Positions 1-7,704 of a stretch of DNA of 32,728 bases are shown one piece after another. The position numbers and the translations under genes were made by a program. Origin of the DNA: Chitinophagales bacterium 62-2 (GTDB lineage: Bacteria > Bacteroidota > Bacteroidia > Chitinophagales > Chitinophagaceae); assembly GCA_002050375.1 (NCBI GenBank), contig MWYU01000736.1, forward strand, positions 1 to 32,728, in the 5' to 3' direction. Within the stretch, counting starts at the first letter, position 1; each line of letters opens with the position of its first letter. The notes under the pieces are model-generated. The model ran no database searches. It was not told the origin of the DNA and saw only the letters and a list, made by a program, of their open reading frames with translations.

Positions 1-188
1 GTCATAAAAGAAGCAAACCAGGTGGCAGAGGCAATTATGTAAATAACAGAATTTTGTTCGTCATTTAGCAGGAAGAAATCGAATACAAAATGTCCTATCC
101 GGAACAAAAGAAAGGAGAGTATTATATCTGTTAATGCCTGCTTTCTAAGCGGAAGCTGTTTATACCAAATTAAAATTCTTTTTGTCAT
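1..188 (-). CDS. Partial membrane protein, runs off the left edge
   Basis: An open frame begins with ATG at 186-188 and is still open at base 1, giving 62 residues. It begins MTKRILIWYKQLPLRK, a basic N-terminus, followed by two hydrophobic stretches (around residues 22-40 and 47-62) that look like membrane segments. Only 2 bases separate it from the stop of the TIGR02757-family gene upstream, so the two are probably co-transcribed. I do not recognise the family, and the rest of the protein lies outside the window. The tight spacing and hydrophobic, basic-first composition are the reasons to call it a gene. Confidence 0.55.
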   Translation of the reverse strand, partial: MTKRILIWYKQLPLRKQALTDIILSFLLFRIGHFVFDFFLLNDEQNSVIYIIASATWFASFM

Positions 189-190
189 AA

Positions 191-970
191 CTAAAACTTT
201 TCTACAACACCTAATCCAAATAAGGCAAAGTCATATTTTGCCGGATCATCTTTATCTAATTGCTTAAGATAAGAAGTTAGTTCAAGAGCCGCAAGCCAGT
301 CAACCTGCTTTCGCGTCAACAGGTTAAAATGGGAAGCCACTCTTGCTACATGAACATCTATAGGACAAACCAACTGCGAAGGAGAAATATCTCGCCATAT
401 ACCAAAATCAACTCCTTTTTTATCCCTTCTCACCATCCATCGCAGGTACATATTTAGCCGTTTACATGTAGAATTTTTGTCAGGCGAGGCGATATGTTTC
501 TTGGTTCTTGAAGGCACACTTTCCAATGAAAAAAAATACCGGTAAAATCCATTTAGTCCATTCTCAATACTGGCATCTGTTTTTTTTATTGCAATTGAAA
601 AAGCAGTTTCTAAACTTGCATGCATCGAATAATGAAACTGAAGGAAGTCCATAAAATATAATAAGTCCGTATCGTTGAAAGTACGATGTTTAAAACCTAA
701 CAATTTCTGAAGATCAGAGTCGGTATGGTTTGAAACAAAGTCATGGGGAGCATTATCTATGCGGTTTAGTAGTTCTTTACTTTTTTTAATGATAATAGTT
801 CGGTTGCCCCATGCAAAAAGTGCGGCAAATAGACCTGCAATTTCTATGTCCTGCTTCTTTGTGAACAGATGCGGAATACAAATGGGATCATCTTTAATAA
901 ATGAAGGCTGGTTGTATTCTTTTACCTTTTTATTAAGAAAGTCTTTGAGCTGATTGGTTACTTCGGTCAC
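191..970 (-). CDS. TIGR02757 (DUF2400) family protein
   Basis: A 259-residue protein whose pattern matches the TIGR02757 family common in Bacteroidota, including an early DDPICIPHLF region, the LFAALFAWGNR segment and a later CPIDVHVARVA segment. The biochemical role of the family is not known to me; the second half has a helix-rich look reminiscent of DNA-glycosylase folds, which is only an impression. The start is GTG at 968-970. An in-frame stop (TAA at 980-982 on the minus strand) lies just upstream, so no longer start exists. A TAAATTTG element sits at 975-982, so the transcript would begin almost at the GTG and may be nearly leaderless. Length is about that of the family. Confidence 0.8.
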   Translation of the reverse strand: MTEVTNQLKDFLNKKVKEYNQPSFIKDDPICIPHLFTKKQDIEIAGLFAALFAWGNRTIIIKKSKELLNRIDNAPHDFVSNHTDSDLQKLLGFKHRTFNDTDLLYFMDFLQFHYSMHASLETAFSIAIKKTDASIENGLNGFYRYFFSLESVPSRTKKHIASPDKNSTCKRLNMYLRWMVRRDKKGVDFGIWRDISPSQLVCPIDVHVARVASHFNLLTRKQVDWLAALELTSYLKQLDKDDPAKYDFALFGLGVVEKF

Positions 971-974
971 TGCA

Positions 975-999
975 CAAATTTACTTTCAATAGATTGAAA
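975..999 (-). promoter_or_regulatory. Candidate promoter -7 with an upstream palindrome
   Basis: On the minus strand TAAATTTG (975-982) fits the Bacteroidota -7 consensus TAnnTTTG. Directly upstream, within the -33/-7 spacer, is a palindrome of two 7-base arms, TTTCAAT and ATTGAAA, with a 2-base centre (984-999). No good -33 TTTG was found, only a GTTTAG at about the right distance. A repressor-type operator overlapping the promoter is possible but unproven. Confidence 0.4.
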
Positions 1000-1104
1000 C
1001 TTTCTAAACGGCCTCTAATAGTCGTAGGATCACCTTTATAAAGTACAATTAAAAATAACTGGAATAAAGGCTGGATGCATTTATCAAGATCTCAAGAAAT
1101 AACT

Positions 1105-1133
1105 TTTGTTCTCAAAGCCTACCCTTATTTTTG
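1105..1133 (+). promoter_or_regulatory. Bacteroidota-type promoter of the carB C-half gene
   Basis: TTTG at 1105-1108 and TATTTTTG at 1126-1133 are separated by 17 bases, matching the -33 TTTG / -7 TAnnTTTG consensus. Transcription would start around 1139-1141, about ten bases before the ATG at 1149. A possible TTG start at 1131 lies inside the -7 element and can therefore be excluded. Confidence 0.65.
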
Positions 1134-1148
1134 CACAATTTCTTAAAA

Positions 1149-2342
1149 ATGTCAAACGCTTTAGTATCCAACGAATCGGTACGTTCCGGAAAGAAAAAAA
1201 GTATTGTTTTAGGTAGTGGTCCTAACCGCATTGGGCAGGGAATTGAATTTGATTATTGCTGCGTCCATGGCCTCTTAGCGATAAAGGAATGTGGCTATGA
1301 AGCCATTATGGTTAACTGTAATCCTGAAACGGTCAGTACCGACTTCGATATTGCCGATAAATTATACTTCGAGCCGGTTTACTGGGAGCATCTCTGGGAA
1401 ATTATTGAACTTGAAAAACCAGATGGTATCATTGTTCAGCTTGGCGGGCAAACGGCTTTAAAGCTTTCAAAAAAGCTTCACGAAAGAGGCATCAGGATTG
1501 ATGGAACTTCCTACGATAACATGGATATCGCCGAAGATCGCGGCCGTTTTAGTGATATGTTGAAAGAACTTGAAATTCCTTATCCCGAATATGGTACTGC
1601 CTATGCTGCCGAGGAAGCAATTGAAGTAGCTAACAGGGTTGGTTATCCTGTTCTTGTTAGACCAAGCTATGTTTTAGGCGGGCAAAGAATGCGGATTGTA
1701 ATTAATGATGATGAGGTGGAAAGTGCAGTAGTAAGCCTGCTAAAACATATTCCCGGTAATAAAATTCTGATTGACCATTTTCTTGACCGTTGCCAAGAAG
1801 CAGAGATAGATGCAATTTTTGACGGCGAAGATTTTCATGTGATGGGCGTAATGGAACATATTGAACCGGCGGGTATACACAGCGGCGATAGTAATGCCGT
1901 ATTACCGGCGTTCAACTTAACGCCGCTTGTTATTACTACGATGGAGTATTATTCTGAAAAGATAGCACGGGCTTTAAATATTCAGGGTTTGATTAATATT
2001 CAATTTGCTATAAAAAATGGAAAGGTATATGTGATAGAAGCCAACCCAAGAGCTAGCCGGACAACCCCGTTTATTGCAAAGGCTTACCAAATACCTTATT
2101 TAAATATTGCCACTAAAATAATGCTTGGCGAGGCTAAACTTAAAGACTTCACCTTCGAGAAAAAGCTTGAAGGCTTTGCAATTAAAGAACCTGTTTTTAG
2201 CTTTGATAAATTTCCGGGAGTAAGCAGGGAACTTGGCCCCGAAATGAAAAGTACTGGTGAAGCTATCCGTTTCATTAAAGACCTTCGCGATCCTTACTTC
2301 AGAACTTTGTATAAAGAAAGGAGTATGCACCTTAGCAGGTAA
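1149..2342 (+). CDS. carB: Carbamoyl-phosphate synthase large subunit, C-terminal half only
   Basis: A 397-residue protein equal to the second synthetase half of CarB, the ATP-grasp unit that phosphorylates carbamate to carbamoyl phosphate for arginine and pyrimidine synthesis. Visible signatures are LGSGPNRIGQGIEFDYCCVH (residues 21-40), VNCNPETVSTDFD, VRPSYVLGGQ, MEHIEPAGIHSGDS and IEANPRASRT. It ends at STGEAIRFIKDLRDP...MHLSR without the MGS-like allosteric domain of E. coli CarB; as I recall that C-terminal shortening is normal in this phylum. What is unusual is that the N-terminal half (bicarbonate-phosphorylating ATP-grasp and oligomerisation domains) is absent: the gene begins within the inter-half linker, has its own promoter and is preceded by a divergent gene. 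A split carB1/carB2 arrangement, as in some archaea and Aquifex, is the likely explanation. ATG 1149 is chosen because the upstream TTG is in the promoter. Confidence 0.88.
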   Translation: MSNALVSNESVRSGKKKSIVLGSGPNRIGQGIEFDYCCVHGLLAIKECGYEAIMVNCNPETVSTDFDIADKLYFEPVYWEHLWEIIELEKPDGIIVQLGGQTALKLSKKLHERGIRIDGTSYDNMDIAEDRGRFSDMLKELEIPYPEYGTAYAAEEAIEVANRVGYPVLVRPSYVLGGQRMRIVINDDEVESAVVSLLKHIPGNKILIDHFLDRCQEAEIDAIFDGEDFHVMGVMEHIEPAGIHSGDSNAVLPAFNLTPLVITTMEYYSEKIARALNIQGLINIQFAIKNGKVYVIEANPRASRTTPFIAKAYQIPYLNIATKIMLGEAKLKDFTFEKKLEGFAIKEPVFSFDKFPGVSRELGPEMKSTGEAIRFIKDLRDPYFRTLYKERSMHLSR

Positions 2343-2395
2343 TTTTGCGGAAAAAGTATTTATTATTGAAATTAAGCATTGAAATTGAAATTAAT

Positions 2396-2532
2396 ATTGA
2401 ACACTCAATATCCAACACTCAATACTCAATATTCAAGATATAAGACTAAATTCATTTCCCATTGACCTATTTGATTATTGAACATTGATTATTGAATATT
2501 CAATACGCAATAAACAACACTCAATATTCATT
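2396..2532. repeat. Two degenerate heptanucleotide arrays between carB and comEC
   Basis: From 2396 to 2451 the sequence reads as consecutive 7-base units (ATTGAAC, ACTCAAT, ATCCAAC, ACTCAAT, ACTCAAT, ATTCAAG, ATATAAG, ACTAAAT). A second array of eight units runs 2477-2532 (ATTGAAC, ATTGATT, ATTGAAT, ATTCAAT, ACGCAAT, AAACAAC, ACTCAAT, ATTCATT). The junction TATTGAATATTCAATA (2490-2505) is a perfect 16-base palindrome, so ATTGAAT-type and ATTCAAT-type units can fold back on each other. The region 2343-2590 has no gene. Confidence 0.8.
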
Positions 2533-2590
2533 TCAAGAACAAGACCCCCCAAATGACTTACTGACTTTAATGACCAATGACTAATTTTCC

Positions 2591-4678
2591 ATGCCCTCAA
2601 CTCCTATTTACTTATGGAAACAGATGCCCTTTGTAAGGCTCATCATTCCATTAATGGCAGGTATAATTCTTCAATGGTATCTTCAATTTTCACTTTCCTC
2701 CCTTATTGTTTTTGTTGTATCGGTGGGTGTGCCTTTGCTTTTTTTTTCATTCCTGCCTCTTTCATTAAAGTATTCTTTACAATGGCTACAAGGCGTTACT
2801 GTAACACTTTTCATTGCTGCAATTGGCCTTCTGACTACTTATAACAAAGACATAAGTAATCATACAGATTGGTTGGGCAACCATTACAATGAAGGTGTGC
2901 TGATGCTGGTTACTTTACAAGAGCCATTAGTTGAAAAAGCAAAATCTTACAAAGCTGAAGCAACCGTTGATGCGATACAATCGGACGGGCAATGGCAAAA
3001 GGTAACGGGAAGAATTCTTGTTTATTTTAATAAGGACAGTACAATACCAAAGGTAAAATATGGATCGCGGGTTTTATTTCTTAAACCGCTACAGCTTATA
3101 AAAAATTCGGGTAATCCCGGAAGTTTCGATTATAAACGATACAATGCTTTTCAGGACATCTATCACCAGGTTTTTTTGAAGAAGGATGAATACACTGTTA
3201 CTACTACAACTAATATTAATCCGTTTAAGCAGTGGCTTATTGATATCCGTTTTTTAGTAATCAATACACTCCGGAAATATATAAACACAGACCGTGAAGC
3301 AGGTGTGGCAGAAGCTTTACTCATTGGTTACCGTGATGATCTTGACAAAGACCTTGTTCAGGCTTACAGTAATACCGGTGTTGTTCATATTATAGCTATC
3401 TCAGGTTTACATCTTGGTATGATATATGGCGTTCTTCGCTGGGGGTTTAGTTTTTTTAAAAGAAAGAAATTGACAAGATGGGTTAAACCTGCAGTTATAC
3501 TTTCAGTATTGTGGATATTTACTTTTATTGCAGGTGGCGTACCTTCCATTTTGCGTTCGGCTGTAATGTTCACCTTTATTGTTTTGGCCGAAACTATCAG
3601 CAGAAAAAGCTCTATCTATAATACTTTAGCGGCCTCAGCTTTTGTAATGCTTTGCTATAACCCGTTTTTTCTTTGGGATGTAGGTTTTCAACTTTCGTAC
3701 ACAGCAGTATTAAGCATTGTTGTTTTTTTTAAGCCTGTTCACAACTGGTTTTTCATTAGGAATAAATCGCTTAATTGGTTATGGGAACTTACTGCTGTTA
3801 CAATAGCTGCACAAGTGTTAACCACGCCAATTATCTTCTATCATTTTCACCAGTTTCCTCTCTTATTTCTTATAACCAACTTCGTAGTTGTTCCCTTGTC
3901 ATCCATTATATTGTTTGCAGAGTTAGCATTGCTTGCGGTATCGCCTCTTCCGGTTATTGCAAACGTTATTAGCAATGTTACAACAGGCCTGCTGCGTTTT
4001 ATGAATGACTTTATAGAACGGCTCAATCAACTGCCTTTTGCAGTCTACAATGGCATTCAAAACACCATATTTCAAACTATCCTTTTATACATCATCATTA
4101 TATTTTCGTGCTGGTGGCTTTTGCAAAAAAGTAAACCTGCTCTGTTTACTGCACTGCTTGCAGGCTTGCTTTTTATTACAGTAGAAAGCTTCCAAAATAT
4201 ACAACGTGAGAAGCAGTCAAAACTGATTGTGTACAACGTTCCTAAACTGCAGGGTATTGATTTCTTTGAAGGAAAAAAATATCTCTTTTTTGGTGATACA
4301 GCTCTTATGGCTGATGGGTTCATCAAAAATTTTCATATTCAGCCTTGCCGTACACTGCACAAAGTTGAACCCGCAGAATACCTTGATAAATTAATTGTTG
4401 GTCTTCCGTTTATGCAATTTCACGAGAAAAAAATTTTACTGTTAGATCAAAACTTTACATTCGAATCTCCCCGAAAAATCCCGGTTGACCTTATTGTTAT
4501 CTCAAAAAATCCACAGGTACGTATTTCTCAGCTTGCCGCTGTTTTTGATTGCCGGCAATATGTATTTGACGCATCAAATAGTGTGTGGAAAATCAGCAAA
4601 TGGAAAAAAGATTGTGACAGCCTACATTTGCCGAACTATTCAACCTTAGATAAAGGAGCTTTTGAGTGGAAATTATAA
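2591..4678 (+). CDS. ComEC/Rec2-family DNA-uptake channel protein
   Basis: A 695-residue inner-membrane protein of the ComEC/Rec2 family, which forms the channel that passes single-stranded DNA into the cytoplasm during natural transformation. N-terminal hydrophobic segments (residues 15-85) precede a soluble OB-like DUF4131 region (about 100-205) with the typical NPGSFDYKRY motif (175-184). The Competence domain begins near 240 and carries the signature AISGLHLG (269-276), followed by many membrane helices to about residue 515. The C-terminal 180 residues are soluble; I see no metal-binding HxHxDH motif of a functional beta-lactamase-like nuclease domain, as in other short Bacteroidota ComEC proteins. 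It starts at ATG 2591 and is followed 33 bases later by purH, so the two may be transcribed together. Confidence 0.88.
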   Translation: MPSTPIYLWKQMPFVRLIIPLMAGIILQWYLQFSLSSLIVFVVSVGVPLLFFSFLPLSLKYSLQWLQGVTVTLFIAAIGLLTTYNKDISNHTDWLGNHYNEGVLMLVTLQEPLVEKAKSYKAEATVDAIQSDGQWQKVTGRILVYFNKDSTIPKVKYGSRVLFLKPLQLIKNSGNPGSFDYKRYNAFQDIYHQVFLKKDEYTVTTTTNINPFKQWLIDIRFLVINTLRKYINTDREAGVAEALLIGYRDDLDKDLVQAYSNTGVVHIIAISGLHLGMIYGVLRWGFSFFKRKKLTRWVKPAVILSVLWIFTFIAGGVPSILRSAVMFTFIVLAETISRKSSIYNTLAASAFVMLCYNPFFLWDVGFQLSYTAVLSIVVFFKPVHNWFFIRNKSLNWLWELTAVTIAAQVLTTPIIFYHFHQFPLLFLITNFVVVPLSSIILFAELALLAVSPLPVIANVISNVTTGLLRFMNDFIERLNQLPFAVYNGIQNTIFQTILLYIIIIFSCWWLLQKSKPALFTALLAGLLFITVESFQNIQREKQSKLIVYNVPKLQGIDFFEGKKYLFFGDTALMADGFIKNFHIQPCRTLHKVEPAEYLDKLIVGLPFMQFHEKKILLLDQNFTFESPRKIPVDLIVISKNPQVRISQLAAVFDCRQYVFDASNSVWKISKWKKDCDSLHLPNYSTLDKGAFEWKL

Positions 4679-4711
4679 ACTTTATCTCCTGCCCCTCAAA
4701 ACTTTAATTGT

Positions 4712-6223
4712 ATGCGTAAGAAGATTAAATCTGCACTTATCTCTGTTTTTTATAAAGATGGCATTGATACCATTGCCCATCAACTCCATCGCCTGGGAAT
4801 AACGATTTATTCTACCGGCGGAACAGAAAAGTTTATTAAAGATATTGGTGTTCCCTGCGTGCCTGTTGAAAGCCTCACATCGTTTCCTTCCATTTTAGGT
4901 GGCAGGGTTAAAACTCTTCACCCAAACGTTTTTGGTGGCATTTTAGCAAGAAGAACCGAAGATCAGGATGTGCAGCAAATGAAGGAATATAATATTCCTG
5001 AAATAGACCTTGTAATAGTTGATCTGTACCCTTTTGAAGAGACGCTGGCTAATACAACCGACGAAAAATTAATTATTGAAAAGATAGACGTTGGAGGCCC
5101 ATCGATGATACGTGCGGCTGCAAAAAATTTTAGTGATGTTTTGGTTATTGCAGCCAAAGAAGAGTATCGTTTATTAGAGGATTTATTAGTAGCGCAGGAA
5201 GGCGAGACCACACTTGAACAACGCAAAGATTTTGCAGCTAAAGCATTTGAGATAGTAATGCATTACGATATTGCGATTAGTAATTATTTCAATGCAAGCA
5301 AGCCTTTACGTTCTATAGACTATAAGTTTGAGCAATCATTGCGTTACGGTGAGAACCCGCACCAGCAGGCAGTGTTTTATGGGGACTTGAAAAAGATATT
5401 TACTCAGTTGCATGGCAAAGAAATATCTTATAACAACCTTGTAGATATTGATGCAGCTATCAATCTTATAAAAGAATTTTCTGAAACAACGTTTGCTATA
5501 ATTAAGCATACTAATGTTTGCGGAATAGCATCGAGACATACGATAAAAGAAGCATGGACAGCGGCATTGCAGGGAGACCCGGAAAGCGCTTTTGGGGGGG
5601 TACTAATCTGTAATGGAAACATTGATAAAGCAACTGCTGAAGCTATTAATGAAATTTTTTTCGAGGTATTGATTGCACAACATTTTGATGCTGATGCAAT
5701 GCAAATTTTAAGAAGTAAAAAGAACCGTATACTTCTTTTATGCAGACCTTATAACATGAAGAGTAACCAGCAGGTTAAATCTGTTGCCAACGGTATTCTT
5801 ACCCAGCAGAACGATGAAGGCAATTACATTGAATGGAAAGAAACAGGCGGAAGAGAAACGACCGCATTGGAGAAAGAAGATCTCACTTTCGCTAACCTTG
5901 TATGCAAGCACCTAAAGAGCAATGCAATTGCATTGGTAAAGAACAAACAGTTAATTGGTAAAGGTTGCGGGCAAACTAGCAGGATAGATGCATTGCGGCA
6001 ATCCATTGAAAAAGCAAAGCAATTTAATTTTGATCTCAACGGTGCAGCGCTTGCCTCTGATGCTTTTTTCCCTTTCAATGATTGTGTGCAAATCGCACAT
6101 GAAGAAGGCATTCAATCGTTCATACAACCCGGTGGTTCAATAAGAGATAAAGACAGCATTGAATATTGTGTTGCCAATAACCTTGCAATGGTTTTTACAG
6201 GGATGCGGCATTTCAGGCACTGA
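4712..6223 (+). CDS. purH: Bifunctional AICAR transformylase / IMP cyclohydrolase
   Basis: A 503-residue PurH, catalysing the last two steps of purine synthesis: formyl transfer from 10-formyl-THF to AICAR, then cyclisation of FAICAR to IMP. The N-terminal cyclohydrolase (MGS-like) domain shows YSTGGTEK (33-40), GGRVKTLHPNVFGGILARR (63-81) and DLYPFEE. The transformylase domain shows SLRYGENPHQ (209-218), the catalytic Lys-His pair in IKHTNVCGIA (K265, H266), SDAFFPFND and QPGGSIRD near the end. Length and motif order are those of an intact enzyme. It starts 33 bases after the comEC-family gene on the same strand and ends facing the convergent deacetylase gene, with an inverted-repeat element between them. 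Confidence 0.95.
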   Translation: MRKKIKSALISVFYKDGIDTIAHQLHRLGITIYSTGGTEKFIKDIGVPCVPVESLTSFPSILGGRVKTLHPNVFGGILARRTEDQDVQQMKEYNIPEIDLVIVDLYPFEETLANTTDEKLIIEKIDVGGPSMIRAAAKNFSDVLVIAAKEEYRLLEDLLVAQEGETTLEQRKDFAAKAFEIVMHYDIAISNYFNASKPLRSIDYKFEQSLRYGENPHQQAVFYGDLKKIFTQLHGKEISYNNLVDIDAAINLIKEFSETTFAIIKHTNVCGIASRHTIKEAWTAALQGDPESAFGGVLICNGNIDKATAEAINEIFFEVLIAQHFDADAMQILRSKKNRILLLCRPYNMKSNQQVKSVANGILTQQNDEGNYIEWKETGGRETTALEKEDLTFANLVCKHLKSNAIALVKNKQLIGKGCGQTSRIDALRQSIEKAKQFNFDLNGAALASDAFFPFNDCVQIAHEEGIQSFIQPGGSIRDKDSIEYCVANNLAMVFTGMRHFRH

Positions 6224-6263
6224 TGGTTGAGTTGGGTTTCTAAACTCTACTAAAAAGGAATTG

Positions 6264-6356
6264 TTAACCGCAGAGAAAAACAAGAGGTAATCGCAGAGAA
6301 CGCGGAGCATCCTTTGTGCACTCTGTGTTTCTTCCTTTGAGACCTTCGTGGTAAAA
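6264..6356. repeat. CAGAG/CTCTG-type inverted-repeat element
   Basis: The left side begins TTAACCGCAGAG (6264-6275) and continues with further CGCAGAG and CGCGGAG units; the right side has CTTTGTG, CTCTGTG, CTTTGAG and CTTCGTGGTAAA units, the reverse complement of the left pattern. The whole is an imperfect inverted repeat of about 93 bases lying exactly between two convergent genes. From memory, elements of this wording (a string of CACAGAG-like units) are interspersed in many bacterial genomes. It could act as a two-way terminator. Confidence 0.7.
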
Positions 6357-6384
6357 TACTATTCCTATGCTTATTGTCTGAGAC

Positions 6385-7698
6385 TTATCGAGTGATAATA
6401 GAATGCCTCTTTATAAATTCTTCATACACTTCTTTCCAGCCGGTAAACATTTTATCTGTTCCTAAAAAATGGTTATGCCATATGGTGATTAGTAAACCAC
6501 TTACGTTTTTAGTTACCTTATAGTAATGTTCTAATTCTTCCAACGCACGATCGGCAGAATATTTTTGTTCAAAATAAGAATTGGCTTCCATATAGCAAAA
6601 AGGATAAATTGAAAGAGGTGTTGTAGTGTTCTTTTCTAAATCAAACCATTTATAAGGCAAACAATATGATGCTCTGAAGCCGTTAATACTTCCATAGCCC
6701 ATTGAATAATCTTCTTTGATACCTGCGGCAATTAAAAGCCGGTAAGTATCAGGAAGCTTCATGCGAATATAATGTTGACGACTTTTAGATATTTGTTTAC
6801 CGCTAATGCTTTCTAAACTTGCAATTTCTTTTGTAAGCAACTTGTTGTTATCACCGCTTTGCCACGAAGGATGTATACCGATTGGATGAGTTCCAGCAGT
6901 CCTTTTAATCATACCCCTATAGCCTGTGTTCGTTGGTGAAATATTTTTATCATAGCCTTTATTTTTATTTGCTAATAAAAAGAAATAAAGAGGCTGTAGT
7001 TTATGAATCTTATGCAAGTTATCTAGCCAGTTATAGCTGTCAAATGGGTCTTTCTGTTTTCCCTGCAAAACCTTTACTCTTTCCTTCACCATTGCCCATT
7101 GCCCATTGCCCATTGCCCTTACAAATGCTCCTGTGTTCCTAAGCCAGCCTTTATTTAAATAGCTCCAGGCAATGTCAATATCATAAGTAGGCAGAAAGTT
7201 GAAGGCGGAAGGCTTAAGGCTTAAGGCAGGGAATGATTGCTCTAATACCTTCATAAACTCATTTAGCCAAAGGTTTACAAGAGGCAGTTGTAAAACACCT
7301 CCTTTAAATGCAAGACTGTTTTCGTGGGCATACCTGCCATACATATCTAAGGAATAAGGCAAATACTCTTCATAGCGCGAGAGTAAATAAAACGATGCAG
7401 CAAAAATGTCAAAAGGGAGATCTTTACCGAACGTTTTGAAAAATGCAGTTTGCTCTCTCCATAAAAAAACCTCAATACTTTGGGGCTTTATATCTTCTTC
7501 AAACAATAATGATACCGGTGCTATCCAAATTTCCTGTTCGCTAATCGCTGCTTTTGAATAATTAATCCGGGGACCTTTAAAAGCAACATATACTTCGATG
7601 TTTGTTGTTATCTCATATTGCTCTACTCCTATTGCCTTCAACAGCACGTCTGTGATGTATGTTAAACGGTTAGTTACCGCAGAGGAATAAAGCAGCAT
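6385..7698 (-). CDS. DUF7033/polysaccharide-deacetylase-like protein
   Basis: A 437-residue protein of the Bacteroidota family annotated as polysaccharide deacetylase family protein with an N-terminal DUF7033 region. The first 150 residues (FDIFAASFYLLSRYEEY around 98-112) precede a NodB-like barrel beginning LPTYDIDIAWSY, where the paired Asp residues are where metal ligands are expected. HPSW (GIHPSW) and a late LITIWHNHFLGTD segment complete the pattern. No signal peptide is seen. Two heptanucleotide repeat tracts lie inside the gene (7089-7118 and 7202-7229) and are translated in frame as RAMGNGQWAMVKE and around FPALSLKPSAF. The start ATG lies 6 bases after the lutB-like stop, so it belongs to the DUF3109-lutB operon. 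The substrate is unknown. Confidence 0.8.
   Translation of the reverse strand: MLLYSSAVTNRLTYITDVLLKAIGVEQYEITTNIEVYVAFKGPRINYSKAAISEQEIWIAPVSLLFEEDIKPQSIEVFLWREQTAFFKTFGKDLPFDIFAASFYLLSRYEEYLPYSLDMYGRYAHENSLAFKGGVLQLPLVNLWLNEFMKVLEQSFPALSLKPSAFNFLPTYDIDIAWSYLNKGWLRNTGAFVRAMGNGQWAMVKERVKVLQGKQKDPFDSYNWLDNLHKIHKLQPLYFFLLANKNKGYDKNISPTNTGYRGMIKRTAGTHPIGIHPSWQSGDNNKLLTKEIASLESISGKQISKSRQHYIRMKLPDTYRLLIAAGIKEDYSMGYGSINGFRASYCLPYKWFDLEKNTTTPLSIYPFCYMEANSYFEQKYSADRALEELEHYYKVTKNVSGLLITIWHNHFLGTDKMFTGWKEVYEEFIKRHSIITR
7089..7118. repeat. CCATTGC heptamer, 4.3 perfect copies inside a gene
   Basis: Four exact CCATTGC units and two further bases run head to tail within the deacetylase-like gene. Because 7 is not a multiple of 3, each copy is read in another frame, giving the odd segment AMGNGQWAM on the minus strand. 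A one-unit gain or loss would shift the frame. Confidence 0.9.
7202..7229. repeat. AAGGCTT-type heptamer, 4 copies inside a gene
   Basis: The four consecutive units are AAGGCGG, AAGGCTT, AAGGCTT and AAGGCAG. They lie about 85 bases from the CCATTGC array in the same coding sequence and encode the LSLKPS portion of the protein just before the LPTYDID motif. Confidence 0.85.
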
Positions 7699-7704
7699 CT
7701 TTCG

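Noticed and set aside
1131-1148. TTG start six codons upstream of the carB C-half ATG
   Set aside because: The TTG lies in the -7 element TATTTTTG, so it would be at or before the transcript start.
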